DNA of 64,000 nt from Branchipolynoe longqiensis (Eukaryota; Annelida; Polychaeta; Phyllodocida; Polynoidae): positions 169,431,230-169,495,229 of the forward strand of contig CM059186.1 in assembly GCA_030323885.1 (NCBI GenBank), in the 5' to 3' direction. Position numbers and translations under genes: made by a program. The notes under the pieces were generated by a model, which was given only the letters and a program-made list of their open reading frames with translations, did not search any database and had not been told where the DNA came from. Position 1 is the stretch's first letter. Each line of letters begins with the position of its first letter. This document shows positions 1 through 11,721 of this stretch, in pieces.

Positions 1-815
1 CAACGGCTAAACATGCACAGACGGGAGGTGGAATCGTTGACAGTGACAGTAAACTAGTGACAGCCACAGGTAGGCGGGTTTGGACGGTAGCAGACAGGCA
101 GGCAGTGACAGTCATAGACAGACGGGAGGTGGAGTCGTTGACAGTGACAGTGAACTAGTGACAGTCACAGGTAGGCGGGTTGGGACGGTAGCAGACAGGC
201 AAGCAGTTACAGTCAGAGACAGAGGGGAGGTGGAGTCGTTGACAGTGACAGTGAACTAGTGACAGTCACAGGTAGGTCGTCTGGGACGGTAGCAGACAGG
301 CAGGCAGGGACAGTGTTAAGCAGACAGGTAGTGATAGTAGCAGACAGACAGTGAAAGTAGTAAACAAATGGTGATAATAGTAGACAGACAATGGCAGTTG
401 CAAACAGGCAGGTAGAGATAGTAGCAGACAGACAGTGACAGTAGCAGACAGGTGGTGACAATAGCAGACAGACAATGACTATACCAGATAGACAATGATA
501 GTTGCACACAGGCAGGTAGTGACAGTTGTAAGCAGACTGGCAGCGACAGTAGCAGACAGACAATTAGTGACAATAGCAGGCATAGAGTGACAGGTGCAGA
601 AATACAGTGATAGGAGCAGACAGAAAGAGACAGTATCTGACAAATGATGATAACAGCAGGCAGACAGTGACAGTACAAGACATAGCATGACAGAAGCAAA
701 CAGATGATTATAATAGCAGGCAGGCAGTGACAGTAACAGATAGGGAATGACAGTTGCAGACATGCAGGCAGTGACAGTTGTAAGCAGACTGACAACAACA
801 GTAGCTGTTTATTTT
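1..815. repeat. Minisatellite rich in GACAGT/GCAGACAG
   Basis: Degenerate tandem units built from GACAGT and AGCAGACAG fill this stretch. The first 300 bases form about 110-bp higher-order units containing GTAGGCGGGTT. Open frames on the minus strand are by-products of the repeat. It probably lies in an intron or downstream of the mosaic gene. Confidence 0.8.
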
Positions 816-1145
816 GTTTGTTGTTGTTTTACGTTGTTGTTTTACATTTACTAAGGTCATATCAAGACAGGTACTGACTTGGGACAGTGTGCACTCATGG
901 TGACTTTTATAGTGCTGCCCCAGTTAGAGACCAGACCACCAGCACCATGACCTGATATCCCACTCAGTGACATTATCCTTACACTGAACTAACCAGTCCT
1001 TGCCCAATCCTAATAATGTCGAGCACTTGGCTAGGAAGCAGCAAGTATAAATTTTGTAGGTCATTGGTTTGACTCGACCGGGAATTGAACTCCCGACCTT
1101 CCACACGGAAGGCCTGCGCTCTACCGATTCGGTCACCGCGTCCAG
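815..1145 (-). mobile_element. tRNA-derived SINE (family 1), near full length
   Basis: On the minus strand a tRNA-like head (GGTTCAA-type B box, AGCGCAGGCC region) is followed by a body with GTCGAGTCAAACCAATGAC. It ends in a GTAAAACAACAAC tail. The same family recurs at 23484, 27155, 27740 and in the LINE-linked copy at 48301-48651. The tail region matches GACTTATAGTGCTG motifs in each copy. Confidence 0.75.
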
Positions 1146-1149
1146 TCCC

Positions 1150-1412
1150 AAGGTAAAGATAACTATATAGTCATCGCAACTGAATATTGCTTCCCCACTG
1201 GGAGACCAGTCTTCCAGCACTATGACCTGATATCCCAATCAGTCACATAATCCTGACTCTAAGCCAACCAGTCCTTGCCCTATTCTATTAATGCCTAGCG
1301 CCACGCTTGGTAGCGACAAGTATCAATTTTGTAAGTTACTGGTTGGACTCAGCCGGGATTCGAACTCCCGCCCTTCCGCACGGGAAGCCTACGCTCTACC
1401 GATTGTACGAGG
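1150..1412 (-). mobile_element. SINE family 1, second tandem copy (tail truncated)
   Basis: This is a second, diverged copy of the SINE next to the first. Its tRNA-like head (CGGGATTCGAACTCCCG read on the plus strand) lies near 1353-1410. The oligo(CAA) tail is missing. Confidence 0.65.
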
Positions 1413-1438
1413 GCAAGTGTAGTTAGCCTAAAGCTAGG

Positions 1439-2080
1439 ATTCCTTATACGCGGTACGCGGTATGCGGCATGCGGTATGCGAATGGCATGATTCCTTCTAT
1501 GCAGTATGCAGCATGCGGTATGCAGCATGCGGCGAGGTCTCAGACAGGGGTTCCTACCTTAATCCACAGAAATAGGAATAGTTATCTATGCTTTGGCAAT
1601 TATAAAGGAAGGAACCCCCATGTGAGACTAATCACTATGTACACGGCACCACTACCACCACCACCACTACCACCACCACCACCACCACCACCCCTACCAC
1701 TACCACTACCACTACCACTACCACCACCACCACCACCATATGTTTCCCCTCCTCACACACTAATCACTATGTAAACGGCACCCCTTTATGCCTGTGTGTC
1801 CCTTCCGCACCCCTGTGTGTGACCGTTCCGTAATGCTCAGTCGCCTCTCCTAGTGTTAAACTAATGGACACATCAGACTCAGGTATCTATTCGCACCCCG
1901 CTTGCCGCATGCCGCATGCCGCACCGATCGCTACATGGACCGATCGGAAAAACCCATTCGCATTCGCATTCGCATTCACTACCGCATACCGCGTGTAAGG
2001 GTTGTAGCCCATTGACTTCAAGGCGTTTCGATTTTTTGCTGCATTCGCATTCGTATACCGCATACCGCGTGAAAGGAATC
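1439..2080. mobile_element. Inverted-repeat element with GCGGTATGCGGC motifs
   Basis: The left end (GATTCCTTATACGCGGTA) and right end (GGAATC read inwards, then CACGCGGTATGCGG) form imperfect inverted repeats. Subterminal copies of GCGGTATGC and GCATTCGC cluster inside both ends. A (CCA)n/(CTA)n microsatellite lies between them at 1642-1740. This suggests a non-autonomous DNA transposon. I see no clear target duplication. Confidence 0.45.
1642..1740. repeat. (CCA)n/(CTA)n microsatellite
   Basis: About 90 bp of ACC/CCA and CTA triplets. It encodes poly-Pro only by chance. Confidence 0.9.
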
Positions 2081-2167
2081 TCAGCTTTACAAGTAACATG
2101 GTGCTGTTGGTGGATTATGACATAAGCATGGCGTATTTTATCCACGTCCCAAAAAGGTTCACGATTA

Positions 2168-2295
2168 ATTATGCTTTTACATCCTAGCAAGATCCTAGGT
2201 CATATTAGATAAAGATATTAGGTTGTCATCACTTGTGACGGTGCTAACCCTAGCAGCTTTATAGTGCTTTATAGTCTCTGTAAAAGCTACGTCCT
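2168..2295 (-). mobile_element. SINE family 1 tail fragment
   Basis: TTTTACATCCTAGCAAGATC and CACTTGTGACGGTGC followed by TTTATAGTGCT correspond to the 3' body of the SINE. The head is absent. Confidence 0.5.
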
Positions 2296-2415
2296 GATAA
2301 TAATAATATAACAGAATAAGATTTGAACAATTCTCGCCGTGAATATGGCCTTTGCTGGCGACACGGCATTAAGCAATCACCACTAAGTCACTAACAACAA
2401 CAAAGGACCACTTAC

Positions 2416-2658
2416 GGAGGCAGTAAGGCAGGGGCGAAGGGCTCCAGTCTCCGCTCGCCGTGCACGTGACCTTGAAGGTGATGTGGGTGTTGTTGTAGCG
2501 AATCGCCCCAGACCGGAAGTAGGACACGTCCGGGGAGTAGGAGGACGCGCGGTAGCCGCTGTCACACGCGAACACCGCCTCGTCGCCAAAACGAGGCTCA
2601 GTCGGCTTGGTGACAGCTTGCGCATGTCTGATGGGCGCCAGCCACTCGCACTGCACCC
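2416..2658 (-). CDS. CCP9 exon (long sushi domain)
   Basis: The 243-bp exon encodes 81 residues in phase 1-1, with acceptor CCCGCCAG and donor GTAAGTGG. It begins VQCEWLAPIRHAQ, continues AVFACDSGYRASS and FKVTCTASGDW, and ends LPYC. The region between CII and CIII has an insertion of about 20 residues with an N-x-T sequon (NNTH). It is the longest CCP here and the last exon seen before the window end. Confidence 0.82.
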
Positions 2659-2814
2659 CTGGCGGGAGAGGGGAGGGTCAGTTAAATATGTGAGTGGGGG
2701 GGGGAGTTGGGGCTTGACAGCCTAGCACCGGCTGAGGTGCGTATGGCATGTATCGACCAATGGAACTCATGATCATATCTCTGCTTTATTACATGGTGTT
2801 TAAGGAATTGTGTG

Positions 2815-4817
2815 CAGGTTATGTATCGGGTTGTGTGACTGACAGTGTCAGTACTTACAGGTGCGGGTTGTGTAACTTACAGTGTCAGTACTTACAGGTG
2901 TGGGTCGTGTAACTGACAGTGTCAGTACTTACAGGTGCGGGTTGTGTAACTTACAGTGTCAGTACGTACAGGTGCAGGTTGTGTAACTTACAGTGTCAGT
3001 ACTTACAGGTGCGGGTTGTGTAACTTACAGTGTCAGTACTTACAGGTGTGGGTTGTGTAACTGACAGTGTCAGTACTTACAGGTGCGGGTTGTGTAACTG
3101 ACAGTGTCAGTACTTACAGGTGCGGGTCGTGTAACTTACAGTGTCAGTACTTACAGGTGCGGGTTGTGTAACTGACAGTGTCAGTACTTACAGGTGCGGG
3201 TTGTGTGACTGACAGTGTCAGTACTTACATGTGTGGGTTGTGTGACTGACAGTGTCAGTACTTACAGGTGCGGGTTGTGTAACTGACAGTGTCAGTACTT
3301 ACAGGTGCGGGTTGTGTAACTGACAGTGTCAGTACTTACAGGTGCGGGTTGTGTAACTTACAGTGTCAGTACTTACAGGTGTGGGTTGTGTGACTGACAG
3401 TGTCAGTACTTACAGGTGCGGGTTGTGTAACTTACAGTGTCAGTACTTACAGGTGCGGGTCGTGTAACTGACAGTGTCAGTACTTACAGGTGCGGGTTGT
3501 GTAACTGACAGTGTCAGTACTTACAGGTGCGGGTTGTGTGACTGACAGTGTCAGTACTTACAGGTGCGGGTTGTGTGACTGACAGTGTCAGTACTTACAG
3601 GTGCGGGTCGTGTAACTTACAGTGTCAGTACTTACAGGTGCGGGTTGTGTAACTGACAGTGTCAGTACTTACAGGTGCGGGTTGTGTAACTGACAGTGTC
3701 AGTACTTACAGGTGCGGGTTGTGTGACTGACAGTGTCAGTACTTACAGGTGCGGGTTGTGTGACTGACAGTGTCAGTACTTACAGGTGCGGGTTGTGTGA
3801 CTGACAGTGTCAGTACTTACAGGTGCGGGTTGTGTACCTTACAGTGTCAGTACGTACAGGTGCGGGTTGTGTGACTGACAGTGTCAGTACTTACAGGTGG
3901 GGGTTGTGTGACTGACAGTGTCAGTACTTACAGGGGGGGGTTCTGTGACTGACAGTGTCAGTACTTACAGGTGCGGGTTGTGTGACTGACAGTATCAGTA
4001 CTTACAGGTGGGGGTTGTGTGACTGACAGTGTCAGTACTTACAGGTGGGGGTTCTGTGACTGACAGTGTCAGTACTTACAGGTGCGGGTTGTGTGACTGA
4101 CAGTGTCAGTACTTACAGGTGCGGGTTGTGTAACTGACAGTGTCATTACTTACTAGTGGGGGTTCTGTGCAGGTTACGTATCGGGTTCTGTAATTGACAG
4201 TGTCAGTACTTACAGGTGCGGGTTGTGTAACTTACAGTGTCACTACTTACTGGTGCAAATTATGTTACTGACAGTGTCACTACTTACTAGTGGGGGTTCT
4301 GTTACTGGCAGTGTCACTACTCACTGGTACAGGTTCTGTGACTGACAGTGTCACTACTTCCTGGTACAGGTTATGTAACTGACAGTGGCACTACTTACTG
4401 GTGCAGGTTACATGTCAGGTTCTGTTACTGACCGTGTCACTACTTACTGGTGCAGGTTCTGTAACTGACAGTGTCACTACTTACTGGTGAGTGTTATGTA
4501 ACTGACAGTGTCACTACTTACTGGTGCGGGTTCTGTTACTGACATTGTCACTACTCACTGGTACAGGTTCTGTAAGTGATAATGTCACTACTTCCTGGTG
4601 TGGGTTGTGTCACTGACAGTGTCACTACTTCCTGGTGTGGGTTGTGTCACTGACAGTGTCACTACTCACTGGTACAGGTTCTGTAACTGATACTGCCACT
4701 ACTTCCTGGTGTGGGTTGTGTAACTGACAATGTCAATACTCACTGGTACAGGTTCTGTAACTGATAGTGTCACTACTTCCTGGTGTGGGTTGTGTTACTG
4801 ACAGTGTCACTACTTAC
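2815..4817. repeat. 37-bp minisatellite derived from EGF8 splice donor
   Basis: About 54 units of ~37 bp, with consensus GTGCGGGTTGTGTAACTGAC plus AGTGTCAGTACTTACAG. On the gene strand each unit reads CACCTGTAAGTACTGACACT, which mirrors the EGF8 exon end and donor (CACCAGTAAGTAGTGACACT). The array stops exactly at the EGF8 donor. Units near the exon (4200-4817) are more diverged, and the distal part is homogeneous. Confidence 0.9.
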
Positions 4818-4934
4818 TGGTGCAGGTGTGACCGTCCCCGGTGTACCCAGCGTTGCACCGACAGATGAAACTTCCAGGCAGGTTGGTGCACAAGGCGTGA
4901 GTGTGACACTTTGACAGTGCACACTCGTCAATGT
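4818..4934 (-). CDS. EGF8 exon, canonical calcium-binding EGF
   Basis: The 117-bp exon encodes 39 residues in phase 1-1, with acceptor GTTGCAG and donor A|GTAAGTAG. It reads (D)[15 protein letters not shown], then [10 protein letters not shown] (Asx-hydroxylation consensus), then [14 protein letters not shown]. This is a textbook cbEGF of fibrillin/fibulin type, unlike the Trp-type EGFs upstream. Its 3' end and donor seed a 2-kb minisatellite directly downstream. Confidence 0.87.
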
Positions 4935-5189
4935 CTGCAACACCCAAAATAATACTGCCTTAAACAAGGTGCACCAACATGGGATTACACATCACATAAA
5001 TAAACCTGCCTTTAGTCGCTCAGAGTGGAATTGTGTAATGTATAATTTATTATATGTATATAAATAGGAAGTGTTTAGCTTTATACATGATATAAAGATA
5101 AGTGATGTTAGACGCCGAATAGCGAAATGATTACAGTTTCATTTAACATCATCCCACCGCAACAAAAACAATGTATGACATACACACTG

Positions 5190-5345
5190 TATATATCCCG
5201 CTATAATTGTCCTTATAATTGAAGAATTATTATATAATATTATATTTATTATATAATATTATATAATTGAATAATAATTTACTATAATTGACTACAATTG
5301 ATATAATTGATCAAATTGGCCATAATTGTCATACATTGTCTTTGA
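5190..5345. repeat. AT-rich palindromic intron stretch
   Basis: TATAATTATATAATATTATA-type self-complementary AT runs, then ATAATTG units. Nothing else is recognisable between EGF8 and CCP8. Confidence 0.5.
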
Positions 5346-5609
5346 CGGTATAGTATTCAAGGTGGCTAAGGAACATGACCCGTGTTTCAATAGTACAGCA
5401 GTCAGGCTGGGCTAGGGCACCTATCTAATTGCTGTGTTTGCCATTGGGTGGCAGCACTGCATGATTGTTTAAGAAATTCCTATATGAAAGCGCTGAGTTG
5501 GACCTCTTGTCGTACATTGTCTTTGGTGATATTCGATCCTGATAATTGTGAACAATAAGCCTGGTTTTGTTGGTCACGTGACTACACATAACCACTGATG
5601 CCTCCTCAC

Positions 5610-5786
5610 CTGTACAGTAGGTGGAGTGCTCCCAACTGCCGTCAACACACTTGGAGCGGTACAAGGGGACGCCATCCTTCGTCTGGTAACCTTGGTGACA
5701 GACGTATGTTATCACCGCGTCCGGGTACCGGTGCGTTTCGCTCAGCCTCGCATTCGGGTCAGAAATGGGCCAGCCGCAGATGGGAC
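5610..5786 (-). CDS. CCP8 exon (sushi domain)
   Basis: The 177-bp exon encodes 59 residues in phase 1-1, with acceptor TCTGACAG and donor GTGAGGAG. It begins PICGWPISDPNARLSETH, continues ITYVCHQGYQTK and RSKCVDGSW, and ends STYC. It has four cysteines. A GC-rich array begins about 40 bp upstream of its acceptor and is open in the same frame as the exon, so intron retention would add a Pro-rich stretch without a stop. Confidence 0.86.
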
Positions 5787-5819
5787 CTGTCAGAAGGAAA
5801 GAATGGTGCTCGATGATGT

Positions 5820-7790
5820 GAAGCGAGGGAAGAAGATGGAGGAGTGAGTGTAGGGAGGACGGGAGGCGGTGAGGAAGCGAGGAGAGCAGGGGGCACCACA
5901 GGTGTAGGTCCGAGACACGGGGGGGAGGGGGGAGGGGGAGGAAGGAGGGGGAGGAGCCGGGAGGGCAGGGGGCGCCACAGGTGTAGGTCCGAGACGCGGG
6001 GGGAGGGGGGAGAAAGGAGGGGGAGGGGCCGGGAGGGCAGGGGGCACCACAGGTGTAGGCCCAAGATGCGGGGGGAAGGGGGAGGGGGAGGAGCCGGGAG
6101 GGCAGGGGGCACCACAGGTGTAGGTCCGAGACGCGGGCGGAGGGAGGACGGGAGGCGGTGAGTAAGCGGGGAGAGCAGGGGGCACCACAGGTGTAGGTCC
6201 GAGATGCGGGGGAGGGAGGACGGGAGGCGGTGGGGGAGCCGGGAGGGCAGGGGGCGCCACAGGTATAGGTCCGAGACACGGGGGGAGGGAGGATGGGAGG
6301 CGGTGGGGGAGCCGGGAGGGCAGGGGGCACCACAGGTGTAGGTCCGAGACGCGGGGGGAGGGAGGACGGGAGGCGGTGGGGGAGCCGGGAGGGCAGGGGC
6401 ACCACAGGTGTAGGTACGAGACGCGGGGGGAAGGGGGAGGAAGGAGGGGGAGGAGCCGGGAGGGCAGGGGGCACCACAGGTGTAGGTCCGAGACGCGGGC
6501 GGAGGGAGGCAGTGAGTAAGCAGGGAGAGCAGGGGGCACCACAGGTGTAGGTCCGAGATGCGGGGGGAGGGAGGACGGAAGGCGGTGGGGGAGCCGGGAG
6601 GGCAGGGGGCGCCACAGGTATAGGTCCTAGACGCGGGCGGAGGGAGGACGGGAGGCGGTGGGGGAGCGGGAGGGCAGGGGGCGCCACAGGTGTAGGTCCG
6701 AGACGCGGGGGGAGGGAGGACGGGAGGCGGTGGGGGAGCCGGGAGGGCAGGGGGCACCACAGGTGTAGGTCCGAGACGCGGGGGGAGGGAGGACGGGAGG
6801 CGGTGGGGGAGCCGGGAGGGCAGGGGGCACCACAGGTGTAGGTCCGAGACGCGGGGGGAAGGAGGAAGGAGGGGGAGGAGCCGGGAGGGCAGGGGGCACC
6901 ACAGGTGTAGGTCCGAGACGCGGGAGGAGGGGGAGGAAGGAGGTGGAGGAGCCGGGAGGGCAGGGGGTACCACAGGTGTAGGTCCGAGACGAGGGGGGAG
7001 GGGGAGGAACCGGGAGGGCAGGGGGCGCCACAGGTGTAGGTCCGAGACGTGGGGGGAGGGGGAGGAATGAGGTGGAGGAGCCGGGAGGGCAGGGGGCACC
7101 ACAGGTGTAGGTCCGAGACGCGGGGGGATGGGGGGGGGGGGGGGGGGAGGAAGGAGGGCGAGGAGCCGGGAGGGCAGGGGGCACCACAGGGGTAGGTCCG
7201 AGACGCGGGGGGAGGGTGGGGGAGGAAGGAGGGGGAGGAGCCGGGAGGGAAGGGGCCACCACAGGTTTAGGTCTGAGACGCGGGGGGAGGGGGGGGGGGG
7301 GGGAGGAAGGAGGGGGAGGAGCCGGGAGGGCAGGGGGCACCACAGGTGTAGGTCCGAGACGCGGGCGGAGGTAGGACGGGAGGCGGTGAGGGAGCCAGGA
7401 GGGCAGGGGGGACCACAGGTGTAGGTCCGAGACGCGGGGGGAGGGGGGAGGAAGGAGGGGGAGGAGCCGGGAGGGCAGGGGGCACCACAGGTGTAGGTCC
7501 GAGACGTGAGCGGAGGGAGGACGGGAGGCGGTGAGGGAGCCGGGAGGGCAGGGGGGACCACAGGTGTAGGTCCGAGACGCGGGGGGAGGGAGGAGGAAGG
7601 AGGGGGAGGAGCCGGGAGGGCAGGGGACGCCACAGGTGTAGGTCTGAGACGCGGGAGGAGGGGGGAGGAGGGAGGGGGGAAGGGGAGGAGCCGGGACGGC
7701 AGGGGACGCCACAGGCGTAGGTCCGAGATACGGGGGGGAGGGGGAGGGGAGGACCCGGGAGGGCAGGGGGCGCCACAGGTCAAAGCAGAA
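5820..7790. repeat. GC-rich minisatellite (CCACAGGTGTAGGTCCGAGA unit)
   Basis: Roughly 28 units of about 60-75 bp each contain GGGCACCACAGGTGTAGGTC followed by CGAGACGCGGGG and variable G/A-rich spacers. There are long G-runs (for example 7131-7148). On the gene strand it is C-rich and lies in the intron upstream of CCP8. Unit lengths vary, so the long Pro-rich frames across it shift between units and are not evidence of a gene. The G-runs could form quadruplexes on the plus strand. Confidence 0.88.
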
Positions 7791-7919
7791 CAATGCCACA
7801 CTGGGGTCAGTGTTGCCATTCCTTTCCCTGTCAACTCTCTCTCCCCCAAACATACACTGTAAACTCAACCAGTAGCGGGCACATACCAAAACCCCCACTT
7901 ACCAACGGAATGAGCCTGG

Positions 7920-8275
7920 AAATAATTCTAGTAGGATCCTACTGAGGTACATGATTAATCAATATTAACTAACTACTTACTCAGCACTAGGCATAATGGC
8001 CAATTATCACACTTTCACGGCGCCACTTAACCATCTATCCCTCTACTGTCTGTGGTACTACTATTACTAGTACTAGGCATGTCAGTCATTTTTCAAAATT
8101 GTTCTGGCTGCATTTGTAAGGCATCATAAACCATGTCGGCTTAATACAAAATAAAACCACCAAAGAAGCCTAGCATATGAATGATGTGGACAATTATCAC
8201 GCTTTCAAAATGGCCAATTATCACGCTTACATGATGTCACTTAACCACATATGCCGCTACTATCGGTGGTTGCAG
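7920..8275. repeat. Dispersed intronic repeat (AATTATCACGCTTTCA)
   Basis: Three partial copies of GGACAATTATCACGCTTTCA/GTCACTTAACCACATAT occur here, and another occurs at 34695-34805. In both places the repeat ends within about 30 bp of an exon donor of the mosaic gene. The family is unidentified. Confidence 0.5.
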
Positions 8276-8288
8276 AAATGGTTCTCAC

Positions 8289-8417
8289 CTGCGCACAAGT
8301 TGGTGTTGGGATACCACAATTCGCTGAAGGAGCAAATGCAGACGTAAGAACCGACGGTGTTCCTGCACTCGCGCGTCTCTCCACACACCTCCACATTCAG
8401 CTTACATTCGTCAAAAT
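8289..8417 (-). CDS. EGF7 exon, Trp-type calcium-binding EGF
   Basis: The 129-bp exon encodes 43 residues in phase 1-1, with acceptor GGTTGTAG and donor GTGAGAACC. It begins (D)FDECKLNVEVCGETREC, contains CRNTVGSYVC and ends CICSFSELWYPNTNLC. WYP replaces WDP in the last loop. The LTR retroelement at 8549-18659 is inserted only about 130 bp upstream of its acceptor. Confidence 0.85.
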
Positions 8418-8548
8418 CTACAACCAAAACACAGCAGTCCACGCGTCACTTCCGGAATGCAGCGGTTAGCGTCCACCACTCTGGGACAACATCAGGGAGC
8501 GGACAGGCCTGGAGTTCAGCAAGTCCCAGAGGGCAGCGGAGAACAGGG

Positions 8549-9573
8549 TATAAAACACGGATGCTCTGCCGCTGTGAGCACCCTATGTAATTACAAAACT
8601 CTCCCCCTTCATTTCACCTGTGATGCAATCAGCCTAATCAATTTAACCATGTCTGGAATGAGGAAGGAAAACTAGTCACAATGATGAACAGTGAATAAGT
8701 TGTGCTTTATTGGCAGCAACTCCTGTCATCCCCCTTACATGTGACCTAGCACCTGCACTCCTCATATACTGCCCACACTATGTCTCATTGTCACTTTAGC
8801 CTGTATATTGAAACAGTGCCCACAACCCATGGGACAGGAGTCCTATGGCTGTGGATGCACTCAATTTGAATATCTGAATTTGGATAGCATCAGACAGAGT
8901 GTCTGGGGTCCTGCTCTAGAGTAGGTGTGTCTCACTCTAGAGCCAGGATGAGAGTGATTCTCCTTCAGTGTGTCTGAAGCAAACTCATGAATAATTAATT
9001 AGCTGAGACTAGTGTGTGGTCAGGATAGGCCAAGGGAGTCAGGTGACCGGACATTCCCCAGCCAGCCAATGAGACACACTCCCCCACAGACTGGGTGGGT
9101 GACCACCCCATTAGGGGCTGTCACTCAAACCAGCTGCAGGTGGTGTACTCCATACATATGCAAATTAGACAGGTGGGTCAGTCGGGTGGTCTTGGGTGGA
9201 CAGGATGTTGCAAACAGTTACAGATTTGTATATAGTAAAATCATTCTTTTCCTCCTTTGTATTCTTTATGAACACATAGAGAACATTTCAACCATCATGT
9301 ACTGTTTCTTGCAAAGGAAGTCTTTTCATTAACCCCAAACATCATATATAACAGATAGTTTACTCTATTCAGCATCATGGACATTTCCATCAACTCCACT
9401 CCTAGTAGAGAACATATAGTTTACCTCACTCAGTATCATGTACCATGGGAGTGGACTTCTGTTGATTTTAGTTACCTTTAGTTTACATAATATAAGTCCC
9501 ACTCCAGCATCCAAGAATAATAATGCTCTCTGCCAATATATAATTCTTAACCGAAAATCCGTATATTTTTACA
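8549..9573 (-). repeat. 3' LTR
   Basis: On the minus strand the LTR begins TGTAAAAATATACGG and ends GTGTTTTATA. An AATAAA signal lies at about 8706-8711 (minus sense) and a TATATA-like box near 9227-9233. By eye it differs from the other LTR at only about five places in 1,025 bp (for example a 2-bp deletion and three single changes). Confidence 0.85.
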
Positions 9574-9576
9574 ACG

Positions 9577-9587
9577 TCCCTCTTCCA
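9577..9587 (-). other. Polypurine tract
   Basis: GGAAGAGGGA on the minus strand lies a few bases before the 3' LTR start, where plus-strand priming is expected. Confidence 0.6.
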
Positions 9588-9639
9588 TTTCTACTTGTGC
9601 ATAACGGCCAAGAAAAATGGAAGGCCTTAAACATTACGT

Positions 9640-9845
9640 CGTTTTCGGTTTTAAGCCAGAGCGAGTGCCATACAGTGGAGCCATTATGAGTTGTCCATAG
9701 AGTTTGTACCTTCTGTACCAATTATGAGAGGTCAATAGCCCCTGTACTCTGTACCAATTATGAGAGGTCCATAGCCCTTGTACTCTGTACCCATTATGAG
9801 AGGTCCATAGCCCCTGTACTCTGTACCAATTATGAGAGGTCACTC
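9640..9845. repeat. 45-bp tandem repeat, about 4 copies
   Basis: Units contain ATTATGAGAGGTCCATAGCC and CCTGTACTCTGTACC. They lie inside the LTR element just after its env end. Confidence 0.85.
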
Positions 9846-10389
9846 GATTTTTGCATTTTACTTAGGTAGATTCTCCACTGTATTGGCTACTCCTCCCTTA
9901 GTCACTGTTAAAGCTTTTCTTCCCGTTTTCTGTCTTTTTTTCAGTTCTCCACCACCTTGAGGACCATTCCTATCTACTTGTTTACAGTAATTGTTTTTAG
10001 ACAAGAACAGCCCCAAAATCTACAGTTAGAGTGGTGGTCCCAAAGTAGACGGTGGCTTTGACCCGGCTAGCTTGCTACCTATCTACACTAGTACTACTCC
10101 CCCCTTAATTAATATTGCTTTTATATTTAACCAGATGTCTTTTTATCCTCCCGTCATCGTCCAAGCTGTGTCAGCCAATTCTCTTGCGCGCCCATGCCCC
10201 CTTTAAAACTCATGATAAAAAAATATAAAAATTAGTTTTAAAAATAGGGTAAGCAGGACAGAATAATGACACCAGCAGGGAACCATGACGGGTCAGATCT
10301 TGTGTAAGACAATCAGGTCAAATATTTCTAGCAGTGTCGATTACGCATACAAGATAATCAAATCAACTATTTCTCAGCCGTGATTGCTT

Positions 10390-10900
10390 CCCTCAATCAT
10401 CGACCGCTTGGTCCATCGATCCTCCATCAACTGAATGGCCCGAATCAACCAGATGACTCGCATCAATCAATTGACTTGAATCCTCCCTCAATGGTCCCGT
10501 GACCCTCCTAATCTATTGATCCCGTCCATCATCGACCCCAGCTCAATCAAATGACCTGGATCAATCAGATGACCCGAATCAATCAACCGACTAGAATCCC
10601 TCAAATGAACTCAATAATTTTCTTCCCTCAACAGTCCATCGACCCTCCTACTTATTGACCCCGTCAATCATCGACCCCAGTTCAATCAAATGACCCGGAT
10701 CAATCCGATGACCCGAATCAATCTACCGACTAGGATCCCTCAAAATGAACTCAATCATTTTTCCTGACTCAATGGTCCATCGACCCTCCTACTTATTGAC
10801 CCCGTCAATCCCGGACCCGAAGGTCAATCAACTGACCCGAGTCAATCAGCTGACTCGAATCAATCAACTGCCCCGAATCACTCAAACGCCCACTGCGGCG
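10390..10900. repeat. Tandem GATCAATCA/GACCC array
   Basis: About 130-bp units with CGACCCTCCTACTTATTGAC and short CAATCAACTGACCCGAAT subunits, inside the LTR element. Confidence 0.75.
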
Positions 10901-11039
10901 CCCACCGCCGATGCCCACACCCGTGGTGTGCACATCGTCGCGAGCCCACTCATGTCCGCAGCCTGTCCAGCACCGCATACCACCGATTGGATGTACGGAT
11001 GCGACTAACGGATCCGGGCCCCAATCGTGGCAATACGCG

Positions 11040-11560
11040 CACCGCGATCAGCGCCTGCACTTATTGTGTTTATCCAGAAACCCCCTTGGATTTTTACACA
11101 CACAAAAATCTGACTGGTGCTCGGATTACGTCCCTGTTGCACACTAACCCACGAGTGCATGTAAATGGAGGGAATCGGTGGGCACGCATCGCGTCACTGC
11201 ACCGTCCGTCCTACCCTAGGCCGTCATTTCTCCCTTATCTACCAACCACATCCTTGGTTTTAACACATAACAACAAAATCTGACTGGTGCCTGGATCACG
11301 TCCCTGTTGCACACTAACCCACGAGTACATGTAATTGGAGGGAATCGGTGGGCACGCATCGCGTCACCGCACCGTCCGTCCTACCCTAGGTCGTCTTTTC
11401 TCCCTTATCTAACAACCACCTCCCTGGTTTCCACCATTTCTGACTGGTGCTCGGACCCCGTCCCTGCCGCACACTAACCTACGAGTACTTGTACATGGAG
11501 CGAGGCGGTGGACACACAGCGCGCCACCGTCCCGTCCGTCCTACCGTAGGTCGTCTTTCT
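11040..11560. repeat. Triplicated ~180-bp repeat
   Basis: Three copies of TGACTGGTGCTCGGATTACG, then CACACTAACCCACGAGT and CACCGTCCGTCCTACC. It belongs to the LTR element interior. Confidence 0.8.
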
Positions 11561-11721
11561 CTCTTATCTCTTATTGTCGTACACGCGGACTCGTCCCTGT
11601 CGGACAGCATCGTCCGGTTCGATCATGGGAGCAGCCCGAGGCGCGAACTCGTCTATGGCTCAACCTGTGCCTGATGGGTCAGGTGGCCGCTAGGACCTTC
11701 CCATGGCTATATCCATGCCAG

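Noticed and set aside
213..798. Cys/Leu-rich small proteins on the minus strand
   Set aside because: Generated by the GACAGT/GCAGACAG minisatellite; several overlapping frames look alike.
1344..1412. tRNA gene
   Set aside because: The B-box-like segment belongs to a SINE head joined to a SINE body. The acceptor stem does not pair. The same applies at 19660-19800 and 21232-21305.
2815..4817. CRISPR-like array
   Set aside because: Units are contiguous without unique spacers, in a eukaryotic intron. It is a minisatellite derived from a splice junction.
5759..7849. Long Pro-rich open frames (up to about 696 residues) on the minus strand
   Set aside because: They follow the GC-rich tandem array, overlap one another in different frames, and have no start or splice context. 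They are treated as repeat by-products.
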